Notes under the pieces: model-generated
What the model was told of the DNA's origin: nothing
The model's input: only the letters and a program-made list of their open reading frames with translations
Database searches by the model: none
Origin: Phycicoccus sp. Soil748
GTDB lineage: Bacteria > Actinomycetota > Actinomycetes > Actinomycetales > Dermatophilaceae
Assembly: GCF_001428025.1 (NCBI RefSeq)
Contig: NZ_LMSC01000006.1
Location: forward strand, 180 to 64,179
DNA length: 64,000 nucleotides
Reading direction: 5' to 3'
Program-made: the position numbers and the translations under genes
Shown: positions 1 to 11,000 of the stretch, piece by piece
How positions within the stretch are numbered: the first letter of the stretch is position 1
Layout of the letters: each line of letters opens with the position of its first letter

Positions 1-44
1 GCGCTGACGCGGGGGCGCTGACCCCAGTGCCACCCCGTACAGCC

Positions 45-80
45 GAAGAGGCCCCACCCGTCCGCGGGTGGGGCCTCTTC
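45..80 (-). terminator. Rho-independent-like hairpin ending the signalling/surface operon
   Basis: A perfect 16-bp inverted repeat (arms 45-60 and 65-80) with a 4-base loop lies 35 bp beyond the stop of the transglutaminase-like gene on the minus strand. No long U tract follows, which is common for actinobacterial terminators. It could also serve a plus-strand gene ending left of the window. Confidence 0.8.
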
Positions 81-115
81 GCGCGTCCCGGCCGGTGGAG
101 GTGGCCGGTGAGGGG

Positions 116-2539
116 TCAGCGCGTCGTCCTGGCGAACAGCGGGCGGACGTCGACGTCCGAGCGCAGCCGCCGCCAGAGGTCGGCCTGTGACCGCAGGTCG
201 CCACGCACCTCGTCGGTCGCGCGGAAGTAGCCCGCGGCGTCCTCGTCGGTGGGCTCCCCCGGGCCGAACACGTGCGCGTCGGCGCGTCGGGCCAGGGGCA
301 GCGTGTCGACCGGTCCGTGCAGCGAGCGCGCCTGCTCCAGGCGGGTGGCCCGGGTGGGTGGGCGGTGGCCGTAGGAGCGGGCGCTGGCCATCAGGTCGGC
401 CCAGGCCCACGCCACGCGGGACGCGGTCGGACCCCGGGTGGCGTGCCGGCGGCGGCGCCAGGCCTTGAGCCCACGCACCAGCCAGTAGAGCGCGGTGAGC
501 ACCAGCAGTGGCAGCAGCACGTAGAACACGAGCCACCGCAGCCACCACGGCCAGTTGGCGGGGTCGAACAGCTTCTTCGGCGGCTTCTTCAGGTTGGTGG
601 CGTTCTGCGCCTGGTCCGGTCCTTGCAGGACGCTCGGCGGGTTGACGCCGGCGGGCGGCGGCACCAGGGCGCCGACCTTGCGGTCCTCGACCTTGGTCTG
701 CAGCTCCTTGGGCTTCTTGTTGCGGTCGGGCAGGAAGTTGTCGGTGAGGACCGGCAGCCAGGTGCCCTGGCTGTCGCGGACCTCGACCCAGGCGTGCACG
801 TCACGGCCGCGGACCGGCCCGCTGCCCGGGGTGATCGCCCCCATGACGACGCGCGTGGGCACACCGATGCGGTTGCCCATCAGCGCCAGCGTCGCGGCGT
901 ACTGCTCGTCGTTGCCGGCGAGCTGGGCCAGGCCCACGAACCGGGACAGCCGCCCGATGCTGTGGCCCGGCAGGTAGTAGCGCTCCACGGAGTTCTTCGT
1001 GCCGCCGTCGGTGTAGGCGCCCTCCCCCGACATGACCTTGGCGATCGCCGTGAACTGGGCCCACGGGTCGGCGGCATCGCCGCTGAAGGCGTCGAGCTTG
1101 GCATCGAGGAAGCTGGTGTCGACCTCGTTGGTGAGCGAGCTCGAGCGGATGGCCAGCGACCGCGGCATCTTCGCCTGCGTCGGCGGGACGTAGGCGGTGA
1201 AGGTGTAGGAGTCGCCCGGCTCCAGGCGGTCCGGGACCAGTGCGGTGTTGGTGTCGATGTTGAGCCACAGGCGGCTGGAGAGCGTGGCGGCACGGGAGCC
1301 CCCGAACTTCACGCCGGCGACGGTGCCGGCCGTCGGCAGCCACACGTCGCCGTAGCCGCCCTGCGGGACGCTCACCTTCACCTCGAGCCGGCGGCCCGGG
1401 CCCTTGGTCGAGATGCTCTCCCCGACCTGCTGGAACGCCGCCCCGGGGACGACCGTGCCCGTGTTGGCGCGCTCCGAGGCACCCCAGACGGCCCCGTCGT
1501 AGGAGTCGAGGGTCGCGAACCGCAGCGGGGTGCCGGCGGGCAGTCCCTCGACCTCGAGCAGCGGGGTGTCCCACAGCTCGGCCGGGTTGGGCTCGGTGTA
1601 CCTGCGGAACCCGGCGAGCGGGCTGGGGAACGCCGCGACGTCGATGGGCGGCACGACGTGCGAGCGGGCCACGAGCCGGGTGGTCGGCGCCGACCCGCCC
1701 AGCAGCGGGCCCGCGAGGTACCCGGCCACCAGGGCGATGCCGACGAGGCCGGCCCCGATGCCGTACCGCGTCCGCTGGCCGGCGCCGTTCTGCAGCGGCG
1801 CGCGCGAGCGCGCGGCCCGCGCGACCATCCAGCCGATGGCCAGCACCGCGAAGACCGCACCCTGCGCGGGCAGGGAGGCCGGCTCGAGGGTGCCGAGCCC
1901 GATCCCGAGGGCGAGCAGCGCCAGCGGCGCCGGCAGCACCGCGTACGGGCCGGACCACCGGCGGGCGACCGCGTAGGTGACGCAGCCGCCGAGCAGGCCC
2001 ACGAGCAGGGGCAGGGCGAGCAGGCCGCTGCCGGTGTCGACGGGGGGCAGCAGCGTCACCAGCCGCTTCCACCCGTGCACCGAGGTGTCGGCGAGGTCGA
2101 GCAGGGTCTGCCCGCTCGGCAGCACCCCGCCCACGAGGTCGCGACGCACCGCGAGCGGGCCGCCGAGGAGGAAGTAGAGGACCGTCACCACGGCGAGCGG
2201 CGCGACCAGCGGGAGCCGGCGGGCCGTGGTGACGTGCGTGGTCACCAGGCCCAGGAGGAGCCCTGCCGCCGCCGGGAGGACCCAGGAGGTGCCCGCGAAG
2301 TCGGTGCGGAAGCCCAGCAGTGCGAGGCCGACGAGCAGGACCGTGAAGCCCGCGTCGACGAGGGCTCCCTGGCCGGGTCGCCACACCCCGGCTGCCGAGG
2401 TGGCGGCGAGTCGGGCGCGGGTACTCGTCCAGGAGGGGCGGCTGCGGGTGCGCCCGGGTGCCGTCGAGTCGCGGGCGGGACCGGTCGGGTGCCCGTCCCC
2501 TGACGGGCGGCCGGAAGAGCCGGGGCGGGGCGCGCTCAT
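116..2539 (-). CDS. Membrane transglutaminase-like protein (TgpA-like) with degenerate active site
   Basis: A protein of 807 residues with a proline/serine/arginine-rich N-terminus, a bundle of hydrophobic segments at roughly 45-260, an exposed transglutaminase-like core at about 320-620 and a last membrane span near 690. It resembles the DUF3488/TgpA_N plus transglutaminase architecture found beside MoxR and DUF58 proteins. The ATG at 2537-2539 overlaps the stop of the upstream DUF58 gene by four bases (ATGA), which fixes the start. The His motif HAWVEV is present (His582), but the position normally held by the catalytic Cys reads GNDEQYAA, with Asp544. The family would normally cleave or cross-link peptides at the membrane; here catalysis by the Cys mechanism is unlikely and a binding or scaffold role is inferred. 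Confidence 0.85.
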   Translation of the reverse strand: MSAPRPGSSGRPSGDGHPTGPARDSTAPGRTRSRPSWTSTRARLAATSAAGVWRPGQGALVDAGFTVLLVGLALLGFRTDFAGTSWVLPAAAGLLLGLVTTHVTTARRLPLVAPLAVVTVLYFLLGGPLAVRRDLVGGVLPSGQTLLDLADTSVHGWKRLVTLLPPVDTGSGLLALPLLVGLLGGCVTYAVARRWSGPYAVLPAPLALLALGIGLGTLEPASLPAQGAVFAVLAIGWMVARAARSRAPLQNGAGQRTRYGIGAGLVGIALVAGYLAGPLLGGSAPTTRLVARSHVVPPIDVAAFPSPLAGFRRYTEPNPAELWDTPLLEVEGLPAGTPLRFATLDSYDGAVWGASERANTGTVVPGAAFQQVGESISTKGPGRRLEVKVSVPQGGYGDVWLPTAGTVAGVKFGGSRAATLSSRLWLNIDTNTALVPDRLEPGDSYTFTAYVPPTQAKMPRSLAIRSSSLTNEVDTSFLDAKLDAFSGDAADPWAQFTAIAKVMSGEGAYTDGGTKNSVERYYLPGHSIGRLSRFVGLAQLAGNDEQYAATLALMGNRIGVPTRVVMGAITPGSGPVRGRDVHAWVEVRDSQGTWLPVLTDNFLPDRNKKPKELQTKVEDRKVGALVPPPAGVNPPSVLQGPDQAQNATNLKKPPKKLFDPANWPWWLRWLVFYVLLPLLVLTALYWLVRGLKAWRRRRHATRGPTASRVAWAWADLMASARSYGHRPPTRATRLEQARSLHGPVDTLPLARRADAHVFGPGEPTDEDAAGYFRATDEVRGDLRSQADLWRRLRSDVDVRPLFARTTR

Positions 2540-4029
2540 ACGAGGGCTCCGCTGGCGAGGACGGCGCGCAGGTCCTCGATGCGCCGGATGTTGAGGCGGA
2601 CGAGCCCTCCGAGGTGCTGGACGCCGGTCTGCTGGGCGGCGTCGATGGTCAGGACGACCTTGGTGACCTCGAGCTCGAACTGCGCGAGCGCCCGCTGCGC
2701 CTCGATGAAGGGCCGCCGGGGTCCGGTGACCAGCACGACGATGGAGGTGTCGGGCGCCAGGGCCAGGGCCTCCGTGCACCGGCCGAAGACGTCGGACGAC
2801 CCGAGCTCCACCCTGGCCAGCGCGTCGAGGGTGAGCGATGCCGTGGTGCGGGAGGCGGTCTGGTCGCGGCACACGACGGTGGTGTCCTGCTCGTCGCGGA
2901 TGGCGCGCACGGCGACCGACGCGGCAGCGCTGATCCCGGTCTCGGCCTCGTCCTCGCCGCCGTCGTACTGCTCTGGGTCGGCGTCCACCACGAGGCACAG
3001 GTGCGAGCGCCGGGTGTCCAGGAACTGGCGCACGAGCAGGCGTCCGGCCTTGGCCGAGGAGCGCCAGTGGATGTAGCGGCGGTCGTCGCCGGGCTGGTAC
3101 TCGCGCAGCGCGTGGAACGCCAGGTCCGACATCGACAGGTCCTGGGTCGTCTCGCCCTCGAGGTCGCGCAGCAGGCCGGCGCCGAGGCTCTCGAGGGAGA
3201 CGGTGCGCGGGTGCACGTAGAGGTCGGTGACCTCGGTCCAGCGCTCGGTGCGCCGGACCAGGCCGAGCGGGTCGCCCTGCACGGTGCGGGCCGGCCCCAC
3301 GGGGATGACGCCGCGGCGGTGGGTCGGGACCACGAAGAGCTCCTCGTGGGCCCTGCCCGACCCCAGCGGGGGAAGCGTGAAGCGGGCGGCGGAGACGCCC
3401 ACGGGCAGCTCGACGAGCAGCGGCAGCATGCCGCGGCCGGACTCGTTGGTGACCGTGATCCGGCCGGTCGCCGGCTCGCCGACGCTGACGCGCACCGGCT
3501 CGAGGTCGGTGGTGACCGTGACGCGGGTGCGCCCGATCGCCAGCAGGACACAGCACAGCACCAGCACCAGGGCCGCGGCGCCGATCATCAGCCACTCGGT
3601 CCACCCGGTCCAGCGGCCGACCACCCAGCCGACGACCCCGAGCGTGAGGACCGCCCAGCCCAGCGGGGAGACCCAGCCCAGCAAGCCCGCCACCGGCGCC
3701 CACACCGGACGGGTCCGGTCGCGCAGGTCGTGCACCCGCGTCCGGAGGCCCTCGGGCACGGCGGGGGCGGTGAACCGCTCGAAACCCGTGAGGCTGGGGA
3801 GGCGCAGGGCCGGCAGCCCCGCCGACACCCGCGGCAGCCCCGCCGACACCCGCGGCAGGGGCCGCGTGCGGCGCCGGCCGCGCTGGGCACGGCGGCCGGC
3901 TTCCGGCGCAGCCTGTCGGCCCGAGCGCAGGTCGGCTCGGCGGACGGTCCGCTCCTGCTCGGCAGCGGACCCGTCGTGCGGGGACTCCGGAGTGGACCCG
4001 TCCCGCGGGGATCCGGTGGGGGTGCTCAT
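2536..4029 (-). CDS. DUF58 domain-containing membrane protein
   Basis: 497 residues. The Arg/Pro-rich cytoplasmic N-terminus is followed by two hydrophobic segments around residues 110-160 and the conserved DUF58 region, whose hallmark RYIHWRSSAKAGRLLV is clearly visible. DUF58 proteins have a von Willebrand A-like fold and are almost always encoded next to MoxR ATPases, as here, where the MoxR gene lies 13 bp upstream. The pair is believed to act in assembling or activating partner proteins at the envelope; the substrate here is unknown, and the adjacent transglutaminase-like and giant Ig/FN3 proteins are the obvious candidates. The N-terminal region carries a perfect 21-bp tandem duplication (3812-3853). 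Confidence 0.9.
   Translation of the reverse strand: MSTPTGSPRDGSTPESPHDGSAAEQERTVRRADLRSGRQAAPEAGRRAQRGRRRTRPLPRVSAGLPRVSAGLPALRLPSLTGFERFTAPAVPEGLRTRVHDLRDRTRPVWAPVAGLLGWVSPLGWAVLTLGVVGWVVGRWTGWTEWLMIGAAALVLVLCCVLLAIGRTRVTVTTDLEPVRVSVGEPATGRITVTNESGRGMLPLLVELPVGVSAARFTLPPLGSGRAHEELFVVPTHRRGVIPVGPARTVQGDPLGLVRRTERWTEVTDLYVHPRTVSLESLGAGLLRDLEGETTQDLSMSDLAFHALREYQPGDDRRYIHWRSSAKAGRLLVRQFLDTRRSHLCLVVDADPEQYDGGEDEAETGISAAASVAVRAIRDEQDTTVVCRDQTASRTTASLTLDALARVELGSSDVFGRCTEALALAPDTSIVVLVTGPRRPFIEAQRALAQFELEVTKVVLTIDAAQQTGVQHLGGLVRLNIRRIEDLRAVLASGALV
3812..3853 (-). repeat. 21-bp tandem repeat, two copies, inside the DUF58 gene
   Basis: Two identical 21-base units (3812-3832 and 3833-3853) followed by the first five bases of a third encode a repeated SAGLPRV heptapeptide in the N-terminal region. 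The unit length keeps the frame, so copy number could vary without disrupting the gene. Confidence 0.85.
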
Positions 4030-4042
4030 GTCGCGTCGGGCC

Positions 4043-5011
4043 TCAGGCTGCCCGCTCGGCGGGCGGCGCGACCTCGCCGAGGATCTGGTTGATGACCTGG
4101 TCGACGGTGGTGTCGGCGAACTGCGCCTCCGCGGTGAGCAGCAGGCGGTGGCACAGCACCGGGTTGGAGAGCATCTTGATGTCGTCGGGGATGACGTGGG
4201 TGCGGCCCTGGCTCGCCGCCCAGGTCTTGGCGCAGCGGACGAACGCGAGGCAGCCGCGGACCGACATCCCGAGCTTGACCGACACGTGCCGCCGGGAGGC
4301 CTCGGCGATCTGGGAGACGTAGGCGAGGATCGCCTTGTCGACGTGCACCTCGTCGGCCAGGGCCGCCATGTCGGTGATGACGCTGCTCGTCACGACGGCA
4401 CCGAGCCCGCCGGCACGGTCGCGGACCTTGGCGTTGGCCAGCACCGCAACGGTGGCCTCGAGGTCGGGGTAGCCCAGCGAGGTCTTCATGAGGAACCGGT
4501 CGAGCTGGGCCTCCGGCAGGCGGTAGGTGCCGGCCTGCTCGATGGGGTTCTGGGTGGCGATGACCATGAAGGGGCGCCCCGCCTCGTGGCGCACCCCGTC
4601 CACGGTGATGTGCGCCTCCTCCATGACCTCGAGCAGCGCGGACTGCGTCTTGGGCGAGGCTCGGTTGATCTCGTCGGCGAGGACGATGTTCGCGAAGATC
4701 GGGCCGGGGTGGAAGTCGAACTTCTGGGTGCTCGGGTCGTAGATCGTCACGCCGGTCACGTCGCTCGGCAGCAGGTCTGGGGTGAACTGGATGCGGGTGT
4801 TGGTGCCCTTCACCGTGCCGGCGAGTGCGCGGGCGAGCTGGGTCTTGCCGGTGCCGGGGTAGTCCTCGAGCAGGAGGTGGCCCTCGGAGAGCATGCAGGT
4901 CAGGGCGAGGCGGATCACGTGGTCCTTGCCGAGCACGGCCTTCTCGACGTTCTCCACCATCTGGGTGAACGCCTGCTCGAACCACTGGGCCTGCTCTGGG
5001 GTGACGGTCAT
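4043..5011 (-). CDS. MoxR family AAA+ ATPase
   Basis: 322 residues, normal length for MoxR. The Walker A motif YPGTGKTQ and Walker B LADEINR are intact, followed by a sensor-1 segment (ATQNPIEQ) and a C-terminal lid domain. MoxR ATPases act as chaperone-like remodelers together with DUF58/VWA partners, and the DUF58 gene follows directly. It is the first gene after the large Ig/FN3 gene, separated by 68 bp, so it may have its own ribosome loading; an upstream GAAAGG sequence is close to the ATG on the minus strand. Function in maturing the surface protein is inferred from context only. Confidence 0.95.
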   Translation of the reverse strand: MTVTPEQAQWFEQAFTQMVENVEKAVLGKDHVIRLALTCMLSEGHLLLEDYPGTGKTQLARALAGTVKGTNTRIQFTPDLLPSDVTGVTIYDPSTQKFDFHPGPIFANIVLADEINRASPKTQSALLEVMEEAHITVDGVRHEAGRPFMVIATQNPIEQAGTYRLPEAQLDRFLMKTSLGYPDLEATVAVLANAKVRDRAGGLGAVVTSSVITDMAALADEVHVDKAILAYVSQIAEASRRHVSVKLGMSVRGCLAFVRCAKTWAASQGRTHVIPDDIKMLSNPVLCHRLLLTAEAQFADTTVDQVINQILGEVAPPAERAA

Positions 5012-5079
5012 GGGTGTGTGTTGCCTTTCGTTGCTGCTGGGGACTGACGGGGCGGGGCGGGGGGCCGTGGACAGGCCCC

Positions 5080-8000
5080 CTACCAGGTGATGGAGTCCTT
5101 CACCCCGTCACAGATGGCTGTCACGGTGCTGCCCGGTATGCCGTAGAAGTTGTCGCTCTCCTGGTAGGCGTTGCCGCCCATGGACATGTCGCGCCAGCCG
5201 CTGACGGTGTTGCCGTCGGCGCGGAAGGTGCAGGTCACGCCACCGTTGAAGTTGGCGGTGCGTACGGCGATCCAGCGGCACGAGGGGCTGGAGCAGGAGC
5301 CGTTGCCGGTGTTGCACGAGCGTTCGCCGCACGTCGACCCCTTGACCACCGTGACCGTGGGGTCGGCCGGGATGCTGACCCGGTCGGGTCCCACCCAGCC
5401 GGACCAGCCGGCGATGGTGTGCGCCCGGACCTCGAGGCCGTAGGTGCCGCCGGCGTCCCCGGTGAAGGAGACCTGCTGCCGGTCGGAGCTCCACGTCTGG
5501 TCGACCGCCCCGCGGACCTGCACCTGGTCGGTGGGGCGGCCGTTGTCGGGCGTGTCCCAGGTCCAGGTGATCGTCTTGCCGTTGCGGCTCCCCCGCAGGT
5601 TGGTCGGGGGCTTGGTGGCGCCGTAGGGCGTGAACTGGTCACTGCCCTGCGAGAAGGCGGACCACGAGGTGCCGTTGAAGGCGCGGACCGAGATGGACTG
5701 CGCCGTGTTGCCGGTGCCGGAGATGGTGAACTGCTTGCTGGAGCCGTTGGCGCAGGGGCAGTCGACGAAGCCGGAGCTGCCGCTGCTGCGCCACTCCAGG
5801 CGGGTGAACCCGGAGGCCCGCGAGCTGCCCAGGCCGACCGTGATGGTGGCCCCGTTGTTGGCCGAGGGGGTGCTCGCCCTCGGCTTGGCCGGCGCCTCGG
5901 GGATGCCGATGGAGCTGAACGAGGAGGTGTTGCTCTTCGGCGACTCGTTGTTGGCACCGTTGGTGGCGGTGACGACGTAGGTGTAGGTGCGCCCGTCGTA
6001 GACCACGCCGGAGTCGGTGTACTGCTGTGAGCCCGGGGAGACCTGGCCGATCTGGGTCCAGCCGCTGCCGTCCACCTGCCGGTAGACCGTGTAGTGCACG
6101 AGGGCGGGACCGTTCGGCGAGACCGGGTTCCACGACACCTGGACGTTGGTGCTGTCGTAGCCGGCGGCCGGCTGCCGCGGCTGGACGTCGGGACGCTCCA
6201 CGGGGGGCGGCGTCCCGGCCGACTGCAGCTCGACGGCCGGCCCGTAGGGACCCGAACCGAGGCCGTTGGTCGCCCGGACCGAGACCTGCTGGACGTCGTT
6301 GTTGGTCAGGCCGCTCACGGTGGCCTGCTCGTTGCCGGCCACGGCCTTGACCGTCTTGACCACACCGGTCGTGGTGTCGGTGAACTTCGCCGTGTAGGAC
6401 ACGACGTCGCTGCCCTTCTTCGGCGGCGGGTCCCACCTCACGGTCAGCGTGCCGTCACCACGGGTGACCATGCTGACCCCGGTGACCGGGTTGGGCGCGG
6501 TGTCGGGCACGACCGGGCCGGCCTCGGCGCTGGGGTCGCTGTCGCCGATGCCGTTGACGGCGACGACGGAGAACCAGTACTGCTCACCGTCCTGGAGCCC
6601 GGCGATCGTGCACGGCGAGGCCGAGCAGGACGTCGTCGTGGCGCCCGGTCCGCGACCCGTGACGGTGTACCCGGTCACGGGGCTGCCGCCGTCGAAGCTC
6701 GGCGGCACCCAGGAGACCCGGGCCGTGCCGCCGTTCACGCGGTCGGGGACGGCGCGGACGCCGGTGGGGGCGAGGGGGCGCCCGAGCACGCTGATCGTGC
6801 CACGACCCACGGCGTTGCGGCCGGGGGCGTCGGAGACCGAGACCGTCACCGACCCCGAGCCGGACGAGTTGTCGTCAGCCGACACCGTGAGGACGCAGCC
6901 GCTGAAGCTGGACGTCAGCCCCTTGCCGCTCTCGATGCGGGCCGCGCCGATGGAGCACTGCGGCTTGTCCAGCGGCGAGTCGAGGTAGGACCGCAGGTCG
7001 ACCGTGCGGGAGGACCCGGCCTCGAGCCCGGCGACCGTGAACGGGCGCACCCGCGGCGGTGGGGCGGTCGTCGCCACGGCGTTGCCCTGCTCGTCGAGGA
7101 CGGGGGCGGTGGACTGGCCGCTGAGGCCGAGCACGCCGACCCTGATGTAGGAGACCTCGTCGGCGCCGCGCGCCTGGATGCGGAGCCGGCCGTTGCTGCT
7201 GGTCGGGGCGCCGGCGTCGGCCTTGAGCGTGACCCCGCGCCCCCCGTCGCCGTCCTGCCTCAGGGCGACCCCGCGCGGCTCGGGCTCCCAGCGGACGTCG
7301 AAGCGCACGTCGTCGAAGGTCATGCCCGGGGGCAGCCAGGCGTGGCACAGCGTCGGGATGTCGAGGCTGCGGGGCCGGCCTGCCGCCACGAGGCTGACCG
7401 AGAAGTCGGGGCAGCTGAGCAGCGGCACCTTGGGGCCGACCTGGACCGGGATCGAGACGTAGGCGGTGCGGAAGTCCTTCTGGTCCACGCTCTCCCGGTC
7501 GGTGACCTCGAGCATCACCGCAGCCGGGCCGACGTACCCGTGCGACGACTTCAGCGTCAGGGTGCCCTTGTCCTCGTTGGTGACGCTGAGGTCCTCAGCG
7601 GGCGAGGCGCTGAGCGTGTCGGGCGTCGTCAGGGCGATGACCCGGGACCGGGGCGACTTCACGTAGTCGCCCAGCGCGACCGTCTCGGTGGAGTCCTTGC
7701 CCATCTCGATGAGCGACCCGCTCACCACGAACGGCAGCCCGTTGTTGCCGGTCGGGACGAAGATCAGCGCCATGGCGGTCTCGCCGTCTGCGTCCCGGAT
7801 GACGTAGGGCACGGTGTGGGGGTGGTCGAGCACCTTGACCCTGACCTGGTTGCCCTCGATCGTCCCCTCGGGTGACAGCAGCCGGTCGACCACCAGCGAG
7901 CTCTGGTCACCGTCGACGTCACGGTCGTTGGCCAGCACGTCGACGAGCACGGTGTCCTCGCCGGCCACGGGCTTGGCCACGTCGTCGACCGCGACGGGAC

Positions 8001-11000
8001 GGTTCTTCCACCCCGGCACCGGCAGCACGGTGATCGCGGCCCGCGACGGGTCGAAGACGCCGTTGTCGATGCCGTAGGTCAGCACCTGCGGTCCGGCCTG
8101 CACCTTGGGGACCACGGTGCGGAAGCTGCTGGCCTCGGCGTCGACCCTCCACTTCGCGAGGGTCTGCTCGTCGTTGAGGTCCTTGTACTGGACGTCGATC
8201 GCGTCGCCACGGGCGATGAGGTCGTTCTCCGTCGGGTCGAGCGTGACGGTCTTGCCGGGGGCGGCGCGGACCTCGTCCTGCACGGCCACCGGCGGCTGCG
8301 GGTCCCCGGGGGCGACGACACCGATGCGCACGAACCCGGTGCTCTTGGCGCCGTACCGGTCGGCGACGGTGTAGTGGAGCACCTCCGTGCCGGTCGCGCG
8401 GGGGTAGGCCTCGTACTTGATGGTGGACGTGCCGATGCCGGTGACCCGCCCGAGCGACAGGTCGACGGCGCCGCCGTCCTCGCCCTCGATGCCCTGGACG
8501 GTCACGCTGTCCCCGTCGGGGTCCACCCCGGACACGGGCACCGTGACGGTCAGGGGCTCACCCGAGACGACGCTGGCCGAGAAGCTGCGCGCGACGGGTG
8601 CCTGGTTGGGATTGCTCGCCCCGGGCAGGGGCTTGACCGTGACCGAGACCCGGCCCGAGCGGGCCTTGGCCTTCTCCCCGATCGGGTACGCGGAGTACTC
8701 GATGGTGACGACCTTCTCCACGGTGACGGGCTTGGCGGCATCGGGGACGTAGCGGATGACGTTGCCGGAGGCGAAGGCGTTCTGCGGCTCACCGGCCCCG
8801 AGCACCTTGACCGTCTCGGGGTCCAGGACCAGGGGGATGCCCTCGGCCATGGAGTCGTTGTCGAGCACCGGGATGCTGACGCTGTCCTGGGCCCGGACCA
8901 CGGCGGTGTCGTCCTGGATGATCGGCAGGGCCTTGGGGTCGGTCGGTCGCTGGGTGACCGTCACCTCGCCGGTGGCCGACTTCCTGCCGTCGCTCACGGT
9001 GTAGCGGACGGTGCCGGTGCGCGGCTTGGAGCCACCGGTGAACGGGTCGAGCGCCTCGATGCGCACCCACCGCCCCTGGTAGATCGACGGGCGCAGCCAG
9101 GAGCTGTCCTTGTCGACCGACACGCTGCGGGTGACCAGGACGTCGGCCCGCGGGGAGTAGTCGTTGGCCAGCACGTCGGCCATGACCGGGGTCTGGTCGC
9201 GGACCGTGGCGGCCTCGGGCACGGCGACCGGCGGGGCGTCCGGGTCGGGGTCGTCGATGAGGTCGATGCGCACCCGCCCGGGGGCGACGCCCTGTCCGAC
9301 CTGCGCCGCGTACGTGAGCTCGTAGGTGCCCTTGGCGACTCCGGTGACGGTCACGACCCCGGTGTCGAGGTCGCTCTCGACCCCGAGCGCACCGGTGGGG
9401 CGGACATCGGTGGCCAGCCGCATCTTCGCGTCCGGCTCCTCGGGGTCGGCGCCGGCGATGTCGTTGCCGAGCGGCTCGATCTGCAGCGGCTTGCCGACGA
9501 CACCGCGTACGACGTCGGGCTGGGTGAGGGGGGCACGGTAGCGGCCGTCCTTGTCGAGGACGGCCAGGGTGACCCGCCCCTGGGTGACGCCGCCGCGGCC
9601 GTCGTCGACGGTGTAGGGCACCGCCTGCGAACCGGCCTTCTCGCGAGCCTGCACGACGAGGCGGCCGAGGCCGTCGACGAGGCTGTCGGAGTCGGCGGGC
9701 TGCACGATGACCTGGTCGCTCTCGGGGTCGCGCCAGTCACCGACCACGGAGACGGGCAGGCGCCCGCTGGCCACGACCGGGTACGCCGTCTTCGCCAGGG
9801 TCGCCGCCCCTTCCCGCAGGAAGGGGGCGCTGTTGACCTGCTCGTCGACGATCGAGACGGTGACCGTCGCCTGCGGGTGCGCGGCGGCGGTGCCGTTGTT
9901 GACCTTGTAGGAGAAGGAGAACGACTGCACGTCGGGGTGGCTCGGCACGCTGACGTCGATGGACTGGCCGTCGCCCGCGACGGTCGCGGTGACCCCGGTA
10001 GCCGTGGGCTGGGTGACCTCGCTGGGGGCGATGGCCAGGATCGACCCGGCCGTGTCGGTGTCGTTGTCGAGGACGTGCAGCTTCGACGTGCGACCCGGGC
10101 GCACCTTGAGGTTGTCGGGCTCGGCTTTCGGCGGCTGCGGCGTCGTCGTGTCGTCGACGACGTTCTTGTCCTTGTTGTCGTTGTTGTCGTCGGTCTTGCT
10201 CGGGGGGATGACCGAGTCCCAGTTGTCGATCTTCAGCGGCTTGGAGTCCAGGTCCCAGGCGTCGCCGGTGTCGAGGTCGTTGAGGACGATGAGGTTGCGG
10301 TTGGTGCGCAGGGCCATGCCGTCACGCAGCGGGACGTCGCCCGGCTTGTCGAGGGTGCCGGCCGTGACCGTCACGCCCTGCCCGCAGTTGGCGCCGTAGT
10401 AGGCCTTGGCCGTCTGGGCCCAGGCCGCGTGGAGGCAGTCGCCGAGCCGGACCGGTCGCGACACCTTGGGCCGCTCCGCCCCCGGGCCCACCTGGCTCGG
10501 GAGGCGGACCCCGGCCTGGCCGGGCTCCCCACCGAGGCCGACGACCTTGAGCTCGGTCGTGGTCTCCAGGGCCACCGACCCGGCGTCCGGGCCGGGCTGC
10601 TGCAGCGCGGCGTACGCCATGCCCCCCAGCCGGTCGGCGCCACCGGCGACGGGCTTGTCGAGGCCCTGGGCGAAGACCTGGTCCGCCACCGGGTTGTAGA
10701 CGACCCAGCGCTTGCCGACCGCCGTGATGTCGACGGCGCTCGACTCCAGCTTGATCTTGTCGGTCACCGGCGTGCCGAAGGAACCGCCCACGACCGGGAC
10801 GGAGACGACCTTGCCGGTGGCCGCCGACACGACGTGCACGCCACCGGAGGTGTCGACGGCCATCGCGGCGACGGCGCCCGCGGTGGCCAGGGGCTTGGCC
10901 GAGGTCGACAGCGAGAGCCCGGACAGGGGCGCGGCGGGGTCGACCCGCTGGGCCCAGACCTTGCCGGTCCTGGGGTCGACCATGGCGAGGGTGCCGCCGC

